The notes beneath the pieces were generated by a model. The model was given only the letters and a program-made list of their open reading frames with translations. It was not told the origin of the DNA and searched no databases. Both the position numbers and the translations under genes were made by a program. A stretch of 64,000 bases of DNA from an uncultured Flavobacteriales bacterium. Lineage in GTDB: Bacteria; Bacteroidota; Bacteroidia; Flavobacteriales_E; Vicingaceae. The stretch is from positions 1 to 64,000 of the forward strand of contig CAJXMH010000007.1 in the NCBI GenBank assembly GCA_913056345.1, read 5' to 3'. Shown here piece after piece: positions 33,804 to 42,967 of this stretch. The stretch's first letter is position 1. Every line of letters begins with the position of its first letter.

Positions 33804-34622
33804 TTAGATTTTGTCAACCATGAAGTTGATTCCAAAGAAAAAGTACTCCTTTAGGAAGTTGTTTTTTTTCCAGATCTCTTGCTCCTTATTGATTCTATCT
33901 TCTGCCCCTTCATTAGGAAACATGAACGGAAGGTAGTACCTAATGTATTGAACACTTTTTTGGTTGATCTGAAATCCTTCCTTTTTAAAAGCCTTATTCC
34001 AAGTACTTAAACTTCTAATGTTTTCGTTTCCAAGCAGAATCTTCTTGTCAAGTTTTTCGTCGTATATCTCAATAATTCTTTTATTTCCTCTTTGTAGGAA
34101 CAGTTTGGCGTTCTGGATCACATTATTGCCATTTTCTTCAATGATCAACAATTTACCTTTTGAGCTTAGCACCTGATTCAAGATTTGCAGTGCTTTCGAA
34201 AGAGGCTCTAGGTGATGTAAGGTGTCCTGAATAATGATTAGATCGTAACTCCCTTCATCAAATTGATGGTCAAATATATCTTCATAGGAATAGGTGAACT
34301 TGCTTACATCTCCAAATTGACTCCAGTAATTGAGGCGCTTTGGAATTTGCTTAATATAATGTTCGAGCGTTGTGCCATGGGAACTAATTCCATTCATGGA
34401 AAGGAAGATTGCAGTGGTGCCAAAGCCACAGCCACAATCCCATATTTTTAGGTTTGGGTCATCAATATGGTCGTAGATATATTGCAGTCTCTGTGTAAAA
34501 TAGGCTTTCCTGTAAGCCAATTTTGCAGGGTCCTCCAAATACTTATAATAATACCTTAAATCTTCGTTGTGTTTTAGCTCTTCTAGCAAATGTCCAAAGA
34601 ACTCTTCAACTGTAATCTTCAT
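33804..34622 (-). CDS. Class I SAM-dependent methyltransferase
   Basis: A 272-residue soluble enzyme. SAM motif I is DCGCGFGTTAIF (about residue 65), later motifs are YDLIIIQDTLHHLEP and KGKLLIIEENG. The helical flanks and location in a polysaccharide cluster suggest methylation of a sugar or lipid intermediate, but the substrate cannot be read. An upstream GTG (34643) overlaps a TATATTTG promoter-like element, so the ATG at 34622 (MKITVEEFFG) is chosen. Divergent from the flippase gene. Confidence 0.85.
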   Translation of the reverse strand: MKITVEEFFGHLLEELKHNEDLRYYYKYLEDPAKLAYRKAYFTQRLQYIYDHIDDPNLKIWDCGCGFGTTAIFLSMNGISSHGTTLEHYIKQIPKRLNYWSQFGDVSKFTYSYEDIFDHQFDEGSYDLIIIQDTLHHLEPLSKALQILNQVLSSKGKLLIIEENGNNVIQNAKLFLQRGNKRIIEIYDEKLDKKILLGNENIRSLSTWNKAFKKEGFQINQKSVQYIRYYLPFMFPNEGAEDRINKEQEIWKKNNFLKEYFFFGINFMVDKI

Positions 34623-34642
34623 GAGCCTTTTCAAAAGAGGCA

Positions 34643-34650
34643 CAAATATA
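34643..34650 (-). promoter_or_regulatory. Candidate -7 element for the methyltransferase/glycosyltransferase operon
   Basis: Minus-strand TATATTTG matches TAnnTTTG, 20 bases upstream of the methyltransferase ATG. No clear TTTG is found at the -33 position. Confidence 0.35.
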
Positions 34651-34714
34651 CAGAGCTAATCCTAAAAAAGCAGTTATATGCTTTACTTTGCCTGCAAAAT
34701 ACAGCCTAAAGTTC

Positions 34715-36157
34715 ATGCAACGTAAGTTTGTCGGAAATCTCTTATTTGTCCTCTTTCTTAATTTACTGATCAAACCGTTTTGGATTTTAGGAATTGATGT
34801 CGCTGTTCAGAATAGGGTAGGAGCAGAAGACTATGGACTTTATAATTCCATTTTTGGGTTTTCGATCTTGCTCAATATCGTACTCGATTTTGGCATTACC
34901 AATTACAATAACCGCAACATAGCCCAGCATAACCATATGCTAAAGCGTTATTTTTCAGGAATATTCAACGTAAAGCTAATTCTTGGTCTGATCTATTTTT
35001 TAGTCACCTTATTGTTCGGCTTGATTATCGGATACGGGGAAAAGGCCATCAAGCTTCTGTTCATCTTAGCCATCAATCAGTTTTTAGCTTCTATGATCTT
35101 GTATTTACGTTCTAACATTTCAGGCTTGCACCTATTTAAGCTCGAGGGCCTTTTGTCAATTTTGGATCGTACGCTTATGATCTTAATTTGCGGAACCTTG
35201 ATTTGGGGAGGTATCGCTGAGCAGTCTTTTCAAATAGAATGGTTCGTATATGCTCAATTTGTCTCATACTCACTAACGGCTTTTGTAGCTTTTCTAGTAG
35301 TCTTGTCTAAAGCCAAGTTTTTTAAGATAAAATTCGATTGGATCGTATTTCGATTGATCATCAAACAAAGCTTACCATTTGCATTGCTTGTTTTATTAAT
35401 GTCTTTCTATTATCGCCTTGACGCAGTAATGATTGAACGGCTACTACCTGACGGTAAATACCAAACTGGGGTTTATGCTCAGGCCTACAGGTTATTGGAG
35501 GGATTCAACATGTTTGGCTATTTGTTCGCAGGTTTGTTATTGCCTATTTTTTCAAGAATGATCAAAGAAAAGCAGGCTGTAAGCGGTTTGGTAAGAACTG
35601 CCTTTAATTTAATTTTTATACCCGCTTGTGCTGTGGCTACTGTTTCGCTTATTCATCCTCAATCAATCATGGATTTGCTCTATTGGGAAAATGTAGAGGA
35701 ATCAGCTAAGGTATATGAAGTCTTGATGCTGTCTTTCGTTGCCATTGCTTTAACTTATATCTATGGTACACTTCTCACTGCCAATGGCAATTTAAGGGCT
35801 CTAAATAAAATCTCTTTAGTAGGCTTGCTTATTAACTTTGGTTTAAATTGGACCCTAATACCAAATTATGGAGCATTTGGGGCAGCTGTGGCAACCTTAA
35901 TCACCCAATGTGTAATCATTTTGCTGCAAATCATGACCGTAAAAAAGGAGTTTCAAATTGGTTATTCTAGTACTTTCATCATTAAAGCATCCTTATTAGC
36001 ACTACTTGGTTTAGGCTTTGCTGCCTTGAGCCGAGATTGGTTGGATTCTTTTATTCTTCATATTCTTTTGGTTTTTGTAGTGTTTGGAGCATTAACTTTT
36101 TTGTTAGGGCTTATAAAAATTAGTGAAATAAGGCAAATAATCAAACAAAGGTCTTGA
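34715..36157 (+). CDS. Polysaccharide flippase (Wzx/MATE-like)
   Basis: A 480-residue integral membrane protein with about 12-14 hydrophobic helices and the N-terminal signature of polysaccharide biosynthesis exporters (VGAEDYGLYNSIFGF, followed by FGITNYNNRNIA). It is predicted to flip lipid-linked oligosaccharides across the inner membrane. The open frame begins at TTG (34688), but the ATG at 34715 (MQRKFVGNL) is the likely start. First gene of a rightward flippase, Wzz, Wzz, ligase unit. Confidence 0.9.
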   Translation: MQRKFVGNLLFVLFLNLLIKPFWILGIDVAVQNRVGAEDYGLYNSIFGFSILLNIVLDFGITNYNNRNIAQHNHMLKRYFSGIFNVKLILGLIYFLVTLLFGLIIGYGEKAIKLLFILAINQFLASMILYLRSNISGLHLFKLEGLLSILDRTLMILICGTLIWGGIAEQSFQIEWFVYAQFVSYSLTAFVAFLVVLSKAKFFKIKFDWIVFRLIIKQSLPFALLVLLMSFYYRLDAVMIERLLPDGKYQTGVYAQAYRLLEGFNMFGYLFAGLLLPIFSRMIKEKQAVSGLVRTAFNLIFIPACAVATVSLIHPQSIMDLLYWENVEESAKVYEVLMLSFVAIALTYIYGTLLTANGNLRALNKISLVGLLINFGLNWTLIPNYGAFGAAVATLITQCVIILLQIMTVKKEFQIGYSSTFIIKASLLALLGLGFAALSRDWLDSFILHILLVFVVFGALTFLLGLIKISEIRQIIKQRS

Positions 36158-36209
36158 ATGGATGTAATCCAATTTGACTATTTTTGGCCTCTTTAATTTA
36201 AAGGGCATT

Positions 36210-37202
36210 ATGAGTCAAGGTGACTACGATATAAACTCCCAGGGAATAGTTTTCTTTATAAGAAAATGGAAATCGGTGTTGCTTACTACATCGATTTTGG
36301 CTTTTCTTATCTCAATGGCATTCTCATTCTTCATAGAGGATAAGTATAAGTCTTCAGTTGTTCTTTTCCCTTCTACTACTTCCTCTGTCTCAAGAGCTCT
36401 GCTTAATGATGAAAATTACAAAGAGAAAGATTTTCTTGAATTTGGAGAGGAGGAAGAGGCTGAACAAATGATTCAAATCCTTAAATCTGATGCCATTCGT
36501 CAGCATATTATAGAAAAATATGATCTGATGAACCACTATCAAATCGACCCTGAGAGTGAGTTCAAGCAAACCCAGTTATATAAAGAGTACGAGCGAAATA
36601 TTGATTTTTTCAGAACTAAATTCATGTCAGTTGAAATCGAGGTTCTAGATACAGATCCTGTTATGGCGGCTAACATAGCCAATGAAATAGCGGGCATGCT
36701 GGATTCTGTTAAAAATACGATGTTAAAGCGCGTTGCCCAACAAGCTTTTAAAATCGTAGAGAAAGAATACAAGACTTTGGTTACTGAGATCGATCAAATG
36801 GAAGACACCTTGAATCATATTCGATCTTTAGGAGTACAAGATTATGAGACCCAAGTAGAGGTTCTTAGCGACCAATATGGAGCAGCATTGGTTAAAAATA
36901 ATACAGCTGCTGCAAACAAACTGAACGCTAGGCTAGATACCCTTTCCAAATATGGAGGAAAATATTTGAGTCTTGTGCAACAGCTAGAGTACGAGCGAGA
37001 AAAACTCAGTGATATGCGTGAGATTTACGCAGAAGCAAGGGTAAATGCTGAAACAACCATAGATCAAAAGTTTGTGGTAAATAAAGCATATCCGGCTGAA
37101 AAGCCAACCTACCCAATCCGTTGGTTGATCATTTCGGTCTCGACGTTGGCAACCTTTTTATTTACTATGATCGTACTGATCCTTTTAGATCCCAAATCTT
37201 AA
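36210..37202 (+). CDS. Wzz-like chain-length/polysaccharide co-polymerase protein 1
   Basis: A 330-residue inner-membrane protein with membrane helices near both ends (about residues 22-42 and 303-325) and a large periplasmic coiled-coil domain, the PCP/Wzz topology. The segment YPAEKPTYPIRWLI just before the second helix is the usual Pro-rich motif. It lacks a C-terminal tyrosine kinase domain. The upstream TTG (36174) is rejected in favour of the ATG at 36210. It probably sets the length of the exported glycan. Followed after 3 bases by a second Wzz-like gene. Confidence 0.85.
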   Translation: MSQGDYDINSQGIVFFIRKWKSVLLTTSILAFLISMAFSFFIEDKYKSSVVLFPSTTSSVSRALLNDENYKEKDFLEFGEEEEAEQMIQILKSDAIRQHIIEKYDLMNHYQIDPESEFKQTQLYKEYERNIDFFRTKFMSVEIEVLDTDPVMAANIANEIAGMLDSVKNTMLKRVAQQAFKIVEKEYKTLVTEIDQMEDTLNHIRSLGVQDYETQVEVLSDQYGAALVKNNTAAANKLNARLDTLSKYGGKYLSLVQQLEYEREKLSDMREIYAEARVNAETTIDQKFVVNKAYPAEKPTYPIRWLIISVSTLATFLFTMIVLILLDPKS

Positions 37203-37205
37203 GTT

Positions 37206-38171
37206 ATGAGTAGTACTAAAGGGAAAGATTATTTTGATAGTAGCATAGACATTATTGGCTTTGCTGTAAGGCAATGGAAACTATTATTGGGTGTAGCGAT
37301 TATTTCAGGAGCGATGGCTGCAGTTTTCTCGGGCCCCCAGTTTATTGCACCAAAATTTACTTCTGAAGCAGTTATTTATCCTGCTAATTTAGGTGGATAT
37401 TCTGGAGAAACCCGATTGGAGCAAATGCAACAATACCTCGAATCAAATGTAATTAGAGATTCTATTATCAAGCGATTCAAGCTCTATGAAGAATATGAAA
37501 TTGATTCAACCAAACCTACTTCGAAAGCGTCACTAATTGAACGCTATTCTGAGCATGTAGGGTTTGAAGAAACTGAGTTTGAATCGATCAGTGTTTCTGC
37601 AACATCTAATAATCCTGTGAAAGCCAAAAAAATGGTTGATGCTATTCTTGATCTTTTAAATGAAACTATTAGACAAACAGAAAGAGAGAAGTATTGGGAA
37701 ATAGTTCTTATAAACAAGCGATTGCTTGATAATAAAAAAGTGCAATTGGATAGCCTGCAGGATTTGATACGAGAATACAGTACAAAGTATGGTTTGCTCG
37801 ATTATATTGAGCAATCAGAAGAGGTAACTGAAGGTTACGTTCAATTTCTGCTTTCAGGAAAAAAGGGCAAGGATTACGAAGAGGTAAAGGCTTTATACAA
37901 AAACTTAGAAAAGCACGGCAGAGCATTTCACAACATGCACGCCCAGCTAAATACTGTTAACGATGAATATATGAATCGCTTACACGGTTATGAGCATGCC
38001 ATGAAGGATTACACCAAAGTCCAAACCTATACCAATGTTTTAGTAAAACCCGAAGTTCCTGATAAGAAGACTTATCCAATCAGATGGTTGATCGTGCTTG
38101 GTTCTATGGCTGCAGCAACTGGATTTACTTTTGCACTTTTATTAATCTTAGGATACCACAAGAGTAGCTAA
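37206..38171 (+). CDS. Wzz-like chain-length/polysaccharide co-polymerase protein 2
   Basis: A 321-residue PCP-type protein similar in plan to its upstream neighbour: a membrane helix at about 25-45, a Glu/Lys-rich coiled-coil periplasmic region, the Pro-rich segment VPDKKTYPIRWLI, then a terminal helix (about 295-315). No kinase domain. The pair likely arose by duplication and has diverged strongly in the middle. Its stop overlaps the ligase start in TAATG. Confidence 0.85.
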   Translation: MSSTKGKDYFDSSIDIIGFAVRQWKLLLGVAIISGAMAAVFSGPQFIAPKFTSEAVIYPANLGGYSGETRLEQMQQYLESNVIRDSIIKRFKLYEEYEIDSTKPTSKASLIERYSEHVGFEETEFESISVSATSNNPVKAKKMVDAILDLLNETIRQTEREKYWEIVLINKRLLDNKKVQLDSLQDLIREYSTKYGLLDYIEQSEEVTEGYVQFLLSGKKGKDYEEVKALYKNLEKHGRAFHNMHAQLNTVNDEYMNRLHGYEHAMKDYTKVQTYTNVLVKPEVPDKKTYPIRWLIVLGSMAAATGFTFALLLILGYHKSS

Positions 38172-39619
38172 TGGATAGCTATTTGAAATCAAATTGGGTG
38201 CTTATTTTAAGCTTCCTATTTATTATGACTAATACTGCTTTAATCGCACTAGAGCAATATTGGTTTGCGGCGGTTCCCTTTGCTTTGGCCTTGCTCATGT
38301 TAGCCTTTGTGGCCACTGATAAATTAATGTGGGTAATTGTTTTCACCACTCCATTGTCACTCAATCTTGAAGAATTGGAGTTTGGAGGTATTGGAATGTT
38401 TCTACCCACTGAACCTTTACTTTTTGGGGTCTTGATCATTTTCTCATTAAAGCTATTGTATGATCGCACCTTCGATAAAGAGGTGCTCAAACACCCTTTA
38501 AGTATTGCGATTTTAATCAATTTGTCTTGGCTTTTTATCACCACTCTTACTAGCACAATGCCAATTGTTTCAATTAAGTTTCTACTGGCCCGATCTTGGT
38601 TTGTTGTGGCCTTTTTCTACATTGGTTCGCAATTATTTAAAAAAGAGCAGAATATTAGAACCTTTTTTTGGCTCTATCTTATACCCCTGACAGGCGTGGC
38701 TATCTATACTTTTATTCACCATAGCTTGTACAGTTTTGAAGAAAGGCCTGCCCATTGGGTTATGCAACCCTTCTTTAAAGACCACACTGTTTATGGAGCA
38801 GTACTTGCCATGATGTTTCCTACCCTACTTTGTCTAATTTCATTAAAAAGATATCGTCGTTTTAGACCCATTTTAGTGATTATGCTCACTGCCTTGAGCC
38901 TTGGTATCATCTTTTCTTATGGCCGGGCAGCCTGGATTAGCTTAGTAGCTGCTTTTGCCGTTTCTCTTATTTTCTTGCTGCGTTTAAAGACTTCATTCGT
39001 GCTTTCATCCGCAGGGTTTTTAGCTATTGTAGCAGGTATTTTCTGGTCAGATATTGTTGATGTTTTAGAGGAAAATAAGCAAGACTCAACTTCTGAGAAT
39101 TTAACGGAACATGTTCAATCTATCACAAATATCTCCACAGATGCTTCTAATTTAGAGCGGATCAATAGATGGAATTCGGCCATTGAAATGTTTGAGCGTA
39201 AGCCAATATTTGGTTGGGGACCTGGCACTTACGCTTTTCAATATGCTCCTTTTCAATCCAGCGAGGACTTAACAATCATAAGTACCAATGCAGGAGATAT
39301 GGGTAATGCACACTCTGAGTTTATTGGTCCCTTGGCAGAGGCAGGTGTTTTTGGTACTTTGACTTTTGCGCTTATCATTATACTATTTTATGTGAGAGCC
39401 TCTAAGCTATACTTTAGGCTGCCAAAAGGAGAAAAGCGCACAATTGTGTTTTACACCATACTGGCTTTCACTTCATACATCATCAATGGTACACTAAACA
39501 ATTTTTTAGATACAGATAAGGCATCTGTTCCCTTTTGGGCCTTTATTGCTATTATTACCGTGCTTGATCTACAGAATAATAAACAGCTTAAGCAAGAAAC
39601 TCAGCCCCAAGCAGCGTAA
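38171..39619 (+). CDS. O-antigen ligase/polymerase family membrane protein
   Basis: A 482-residue integral membrane protein with about 11-12 hydrophobic helices and a large extracytoplasmic loop (about residues 300-375). The Wzy_C-type motif NRWNSAIEMFERKPIFGWGP lies in the loop and the conserved His in GNAHSEFIGPLAEAG. It is predicted either to polymerise or to ligate surface polysaccharide. Coupled to the second Wzz-like gene by one base. Its last 32 bases overlap the end of the convergent phosphatase gene. Confidence 0.85.
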   Translation: MDSYLKSNWVLILSFLFIMTNTALIALEQYWFAAVPFALALLMLAFVATDKLMWVIVFTTPLSLNLEELEFGGIGMFLPTEPLLFGVLIIFSLKLLYDRTFDKEVLKHPLSIAILINLSWLFITTLTSTMPIVSIKFLLARSWFVVAFFYIGSQLFKKEQNIRTFFWLYLIPLTGVAIYTFIHHSLYSFEERPAHWVMQPFFKDHTVYGAVLAMMFPTLLCLISLKRYRRFRPILVIMLTALSLGIIFSYGRAAWISLVAAFAVSLIFLLRLKTSFVLSSAGFLAIVAGIFWSDIVDVLEENKQDSTSENLTEHVQSITNISTDASNLERINRWNSAIEMFERKPIFGWGPGTYAFQYAPFQSSEDLTIISTNAGDMGNAHSEFIGPLAEAGVFGTLTFALIIILFYVRASKLYFRLPKGEKRTIVFYTILAFTSYIINGTLNNFLDTDKASVPFWAFIAIITVLDLQNNKQLKQETQPQAA

Positions 39620-40814
39620 TATCATCTTCCACTTCTGATTGCTTTTTAAGGCTCATGGCAAGCGCCTCAATTTGGGAAACGATTGCCTCAATTGATTGTG
39701 CATGTTGGAATAAGTGTTGGATTCCTGCAATACCTATTTGTCTTCCTTTCTGTTCAAGCTCTGTTAAGCCATCCGTAAAGCATACTAATTTATCTTCAGC
39801 TTTTACTTTGATAGATGCCGTTTCAATAGACGGTAGTTTGTCGAACATGCCTAGAACAGTGCAGCCTTTTTTCAACTCCACATTTTCATTTTCTCTTATT
39901 AGAATAGCAGGGTGGTGTCCTGCGTTAAGGTAGTTAAGTGTTTTTGTCTCTGCATTGTAAATAGCAATGAATAGGGTTATGAATTTCTCGTACTTTGCTG
40001 ACTCAATAATTTTTTGATTACATGCTAGTACAAGCTGTTCCAAACTACTTTTAACATTGATCAAAGCCCTTAGGTTGGCTTGGAAGTTTGCCATAAGTAA
40101 AGCAGCTGAAAATCCTTTTCCAGAGACATCTGCAATACAGAGGGCAGTTCTATTTTGGTCTATTTTGATTACATCGTAGTAGTCACCCCCAACTTCATTG
40201 TGTGGTTTGTAAATTGATTTGATACAGAGCTTCTCTTCCATGGGCAGTTGCCTTGGAAAAAGTAAGCTTTGCATTTTTTGTGCAAGTTCAAGCTCTTTTT
40301 TAACTTCAACTTGCTTGATAAATTCTTTATTGAGCCTTTTGTTTTCTAAGGCCACCACAATAATGTTAGCAAGGGTTTGAATAAATTTTAAGTGCTTTAT
40401 TATTGGGCTGATCTCAATTTTTTCACCATCAAGATCTGCAAGAAGCAAGTAAGCAAGGGGCTTTTTTTTATGAAAGACAGGAATTACAATATCAAATACT
40501 GCAAGCGACTTATTGGATTCGGAGTTTAGCACTTCAATGCTCGGGTAGTCTTGGGCTATTTGCTCAAGATCAACCTGTTTTGCTGCCTTCTCTTTAACTC
40601 CCTCCACTAGCGAGAGTTGCCATTTCTTATCAAATGTATAAAGTGCGAATTTTCCAATTAAGAGTTCTACTTTTAACGCATGAGTAAGTATTGCAAATAG
40701 TTCCTGCTTACTCTTGTTGTGATTGATCGAGTTCGTGATTTCCAACAAGGTGTTTAGCTTCAGGTTTGAAAGCTTTAAACGACCTTTTGCCCGTTTAGTC
40801 TTTTCTTCAGTCAT
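39588..40814 (-). CDS. GAF-like/PP2C (SpoIIE-type) serine phosphatase
   Basis: A 408-residue cytoplasmic protein. A GAF-like sensor region covers about residues 20-165, a short coiled coil about 165-190, and a PP2C/SpoIIE phosphatase domain 190-408. Metal-binding motifs are GGDYYDV, IADVSGKGFSAALLMA and FTDGLTE. Such enzymes usually dephosphorylate anti-sigma antagonists in partner-switching pathways. No anti-sigma kinase or STAS gene is near. The start overlaps the LpxD-paralogue stop by 8 bases, so it is the last gene of the lipid A operon. Its 3' end overlaps the ligase gene by 32 bases. Confidence 0.9.
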   Translation of the reverse strand: MTEEKTKRAKGRLKLSNLKLNTLLEITNSINHNKSKQELFAILTHALKVELLIGKFALYTFDKKWQLSLVEGVKEKAAKQVDLEQIAQDYPSIEVLNSESNKSLAVFDIVIPVFHKKKPLAYLLLADLDGEKIEISPIIKHLKFIQTLANIIVVALENKRLNKEFIKQVEVKKELELAQKMQSLLFPRQLPMEEKLCIKSIYKPHNEVGGDYYDVIKIDQNRTALCIADVSGKGFSAALLMANFQANLRALINVKSSLEQLVLACNQKIIESAKYEKFITLFIAIYNAETKTLNYLNAGHHPAILIRENENVELKKGCTVLGMFDKLPSIETASIKVKAEDKLVCFTDGLTELEQKGRQIGIAGIQHLFQHAQSIEAIVSQIEALAMSLKKQSEVEDDITLLGAEFLA

Positions 40815-41736
40815 TCTTTTGTTGCTTGATGAAGTCGGGAAGTCTCCGCAATGCCGCCATTTCGCGATATTTTTCTTTAAACTCTACAGCAGGAGCTCCT
40901 GCATAAACTTTACCTGCTTCAAGATCTTTTGAGACACCACTTTTAGCGGATACAACTACTTGGTCACCAATTTCAATGCCTGAGGTTATGCCTACCTGGC
41001 CCCAAAGGGTTACATTATTGCCAATGGTTACGCAGCCAGCTATGCCTGTATGCGCAGCTATCAAACAGTTGTTTCCAATCTCCGTATCGTGGCCGATTTG
41101 AACAAGGTTGTCTATTTTGCTGCCCTTGCCAATTTTGGTAACCGCTGTTACCCCTCGGTCAACACTGCAGTTGGCCCCAATCTCTACTTGGTCCTCGATA
41201 TGCACTGAACCGGCAGAAAGCAAACGATCATAGCGATCAGGTCTTTTTTTGTAATAAAAGCCGTTCGACCCAATCACAGAACCTGCTTGAATGATAACCT
41301 CATTACCTATTTTACAATGGTCATGAATAACCACATTGGGATATATGATGCAATTATCACCTATGCTTACTTCTTTGCCAATCACTGCCGAAGGATGAAT
41401 TTTACAGTTTTTTCCTAAGGTATAGGTATCTTCTTTTAAGAAGAAAGCAAAGGGATTAAAATAATTCAATAAAAAATTAAAACTTCTAAAAGGATCTTCG
41501 CAAACTACGATTCCTTTCCCTTTCTCTACCTCTACTTCTTTATTGATTAGAACAACCGTTGCAGCAGATTGTAGCGCTTTCTCGTAATATTTGGGATGAT
41601 CAACAAAAACAATATCCCCCTTTTCAACACGGTGAATTTCATTAATGCCATTTACCTCTAGCGTTTCTTCTCCTTTGAAAGGAGCTTCTAGAAGATCAGC
41701 AAGTTCTTTTAGTGATAGGGAGCGGTTAAATTTCAT
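40807..41736 (-). CDS. LpxD-like acyltransferase paralogue
   Basis: A 309-residue protein with an LpxD-like N-terminal domain (about 1-100) and a left-handed beta-helix of hexapeptide repeats (105-285), ending in a short helix. The catalytic His position is kept in NLVQIGHDTEIG (His216), but the DGFGF motif of true LpxD is NGFYY here, and it is 41 residues shorter than the LpxD at 45134. It may N-acylate a different substrate or a different lipid A position. Bacteroidota often carry such a second copy beside efp. It is 3 bases after efp. Confidence 0.82.
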   Translation of the reverse strand: MKFNRSLSLKELADLLEAPFKGEETLEVNGINEIHRVEKGDIVFVDHPKYYEKALQSAATVVLINKEVEVEKGKGIVVCEDPFRSFNFLLNYFNPFAFFLKEDTYTLGKNCKIHPSAVIGKEVSIGDNCIIYPNVVIHDHCKIGNEVIIQAGSVIGSNGFYYKKRPDRYDRLLSAGSVHIEDQVEIGANCSVDRGVTAVTKIGKGSKIDNLVQIGHDTEIGNNCLIAAHTGIAGCVTIGNNVTLWGQVGITSGIEIGDQVVVSAKSGVSKDLEAGKVYAGAPAVEFKEKYREMAALRRLPDFIKQQKND

Positions 41737-41739
41737 TTT

Positions 41740-42303
41740 CTATTTAACTCGTTCTGAATAAGAGGCTGTTCTAGTGTCAATTTTGATTCTATCTCCTTCG
41801 TTTATAAATAGAGGAACCCGAACTTCAGCTCCTGTTTCAACTTTGGCAGGTTTGGTTGCATTGGTTGCTGTATCTCCTTTAATACCTGGCTCTGTATAGG
41901 TAATCTCTAATTCTACAAAAGGGGGTAAGTCACATGCTAACGGCCTTTCTTCTTCAGCGTGGAACATGATCTCTACATCGTTCCCTTCTTTTAAGAACTG
42001 AGGAGCATTGATCATCTCTTCTTGCAGGAAGGTTTGTTCGTAGTTTTCTTTGTTCATAAAGTGATAGCCGCTATCATCTTGAAATAGGTATTGGTATTTT
42101 CTCGTTTCGATTCTTACCGGCTCTATTTTAACTCCTGAATTAAAGGTGTTGTCAATAATCTTTCCCGTGCTCAAGCTTTTTAGCTTGGTTCTTACAAATG
42201 CTGGTCCCTTCCCTGGCTTTACATGTTGAAATTCCAATATGGTGTACAAGTCATTGTTGTACTTCATGCATAAACCGTTTTTAAAATCTGCTGTAGTAGC
42301 CAT
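41740..42303 (-). CDS. efp: Translation elongation factor P
   Basis: Relieves ribosome stalling at consecutive prolines. The 187-residue three-domain protein shows the KPGKGPAF loop with Lys32 at the modifiable tip, the ESxG-equivalent LDLP-like [16 protein letters not shown] region and the C-terminal signature RTASYSERV. Normal length. An own promoter element may lie at 42320-42327. No efp-modifying enzyme gene is visible here. Confidence 0.97.
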   Translation of the reverse strand: MATTADFKNGLCMKYNNDLYTILEFQHVKPGKGPAFVRTKLKSLSTGKIIDNTFNSGVKIEPVRIETRKYQYLFQDDSGYHFMNKENYEQTFLQEEMINAPQFLKEGNDVEIMFHAEEERPLACDLPPFVELEITYTEPGIKGDTATNATKPAKVETGAEVRVPLFINEGDRIKIDTRTASYSERVK

Positions 42304-42319
42304 AAAATATCTATTTATT

Positions 42320-42327
42320 CAAATATA
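42320..42327 (-). promoter_or_regulatory. Candidate -7 element for efp
   Basis: Minus-strand TATATTTG matches TAnnTTTG, 16 bases upstream of the efp ATG in the 39-base gap after the ABC ATPase gene. No matching -33 element is seen. Confidence 0.35.
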
Positions 42328-42342
42328 AGTGATTCATTGTTA

Positions 42343-42966
42343 TTAATTGATTTCTTTAAAGTCAGACAAATTTAAGCTTGCTGTTGGAAGAGGGAGTTCC
42401 TTATCTTTTTCATTTGTAGCCACCAAAATCAGGCGGTTATTGCGATGTTTTTCAATTAAATGCTGATAAAAATCAATTCCCTTTATATCAAGATTAGAAC
42501 AAGGTTCATCCAATAAAACTATGGGTGTATCGCTAAGCAAGGCTAAGCCTAATTTAAGACGTTGTTTCATGCCTGAGGAGAATTGATGTATGTATTTATC
42601 TCCCGACTGTGATAGGTAAGTTTCTTTCAAGAAGAAGTCGGCGTCCGCCTGATCAATCAATGGCTTGAAGTGCAGACTTAATTTTAACAATTCATTCAGG
42701 GTAAGCTGCTCAGGCAAGTTTTGATAGGGTGCTGCAAAGCTGATGTATTTGTATGCTTCCTCTGCAGGAATCTTCACCTTTGCCTCAAAATGAACCGTGC
42801 CCTCTGTTGCTAATTCTGCCTGCGCTATAATTTTCAATAGAGTAGATTTACCACTTCCATTTGCTCCTAATAGGCCAAAAAGACCATTTTGCAAGCTAGC
42901 GTCAACTTTTCTAAAAATCCATTCCTTTTTGAACCTTTTGCCAATATTAGCTAGTTCAATCTTCAT
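42343..42966 (-). CDS. Orphan ABC-transporter ATP-binding protein inside the lipid A operon
   Basis: A 207-residue single ATPase domain with P-loop GANGSGKST, Walker B TPIVLLDEPCSNLD, and the unusual signature FSSGMKQR in place of LSGGQ. A compact CcmA-like ATPase of this kind normally needs a membrane partner, but none is encoded nearby. It lies one base downstream of the lpxA stop and 39 bases before efp, so it is carried in the lipid A transcript. A role in envelope lipid export is possible but unproven. Confidence 0.88.
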   Translation of the reverse strand: MKIELANIGKRFKKEWIFRKVDASLQNGLFGLLGANGSGKSTLLKIIAQAELATEGTVHFEAKVKIPAEEAYKYISFAAPYQNLPEQLTLNELLKLSLHFKPLIDQADADFFLKETYLSQSGDKYIHQFSSGMKQRLKLGLALLSDTPIVLLDEPCSNLDIKGIDFYQHLIEKHRNNRLILVATNEKDKELPLPTASLNLSDFKEIN

Positions 42967-42967
42967 T

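Noticed and set aside
38179-38556. 125-residue minus-strand open frame inside the O-antigen ligase gene
   Set aside because: Basic, Ser/Lys-rich translation with no domain, lying wholly antisense to a clear membrane protein gene.
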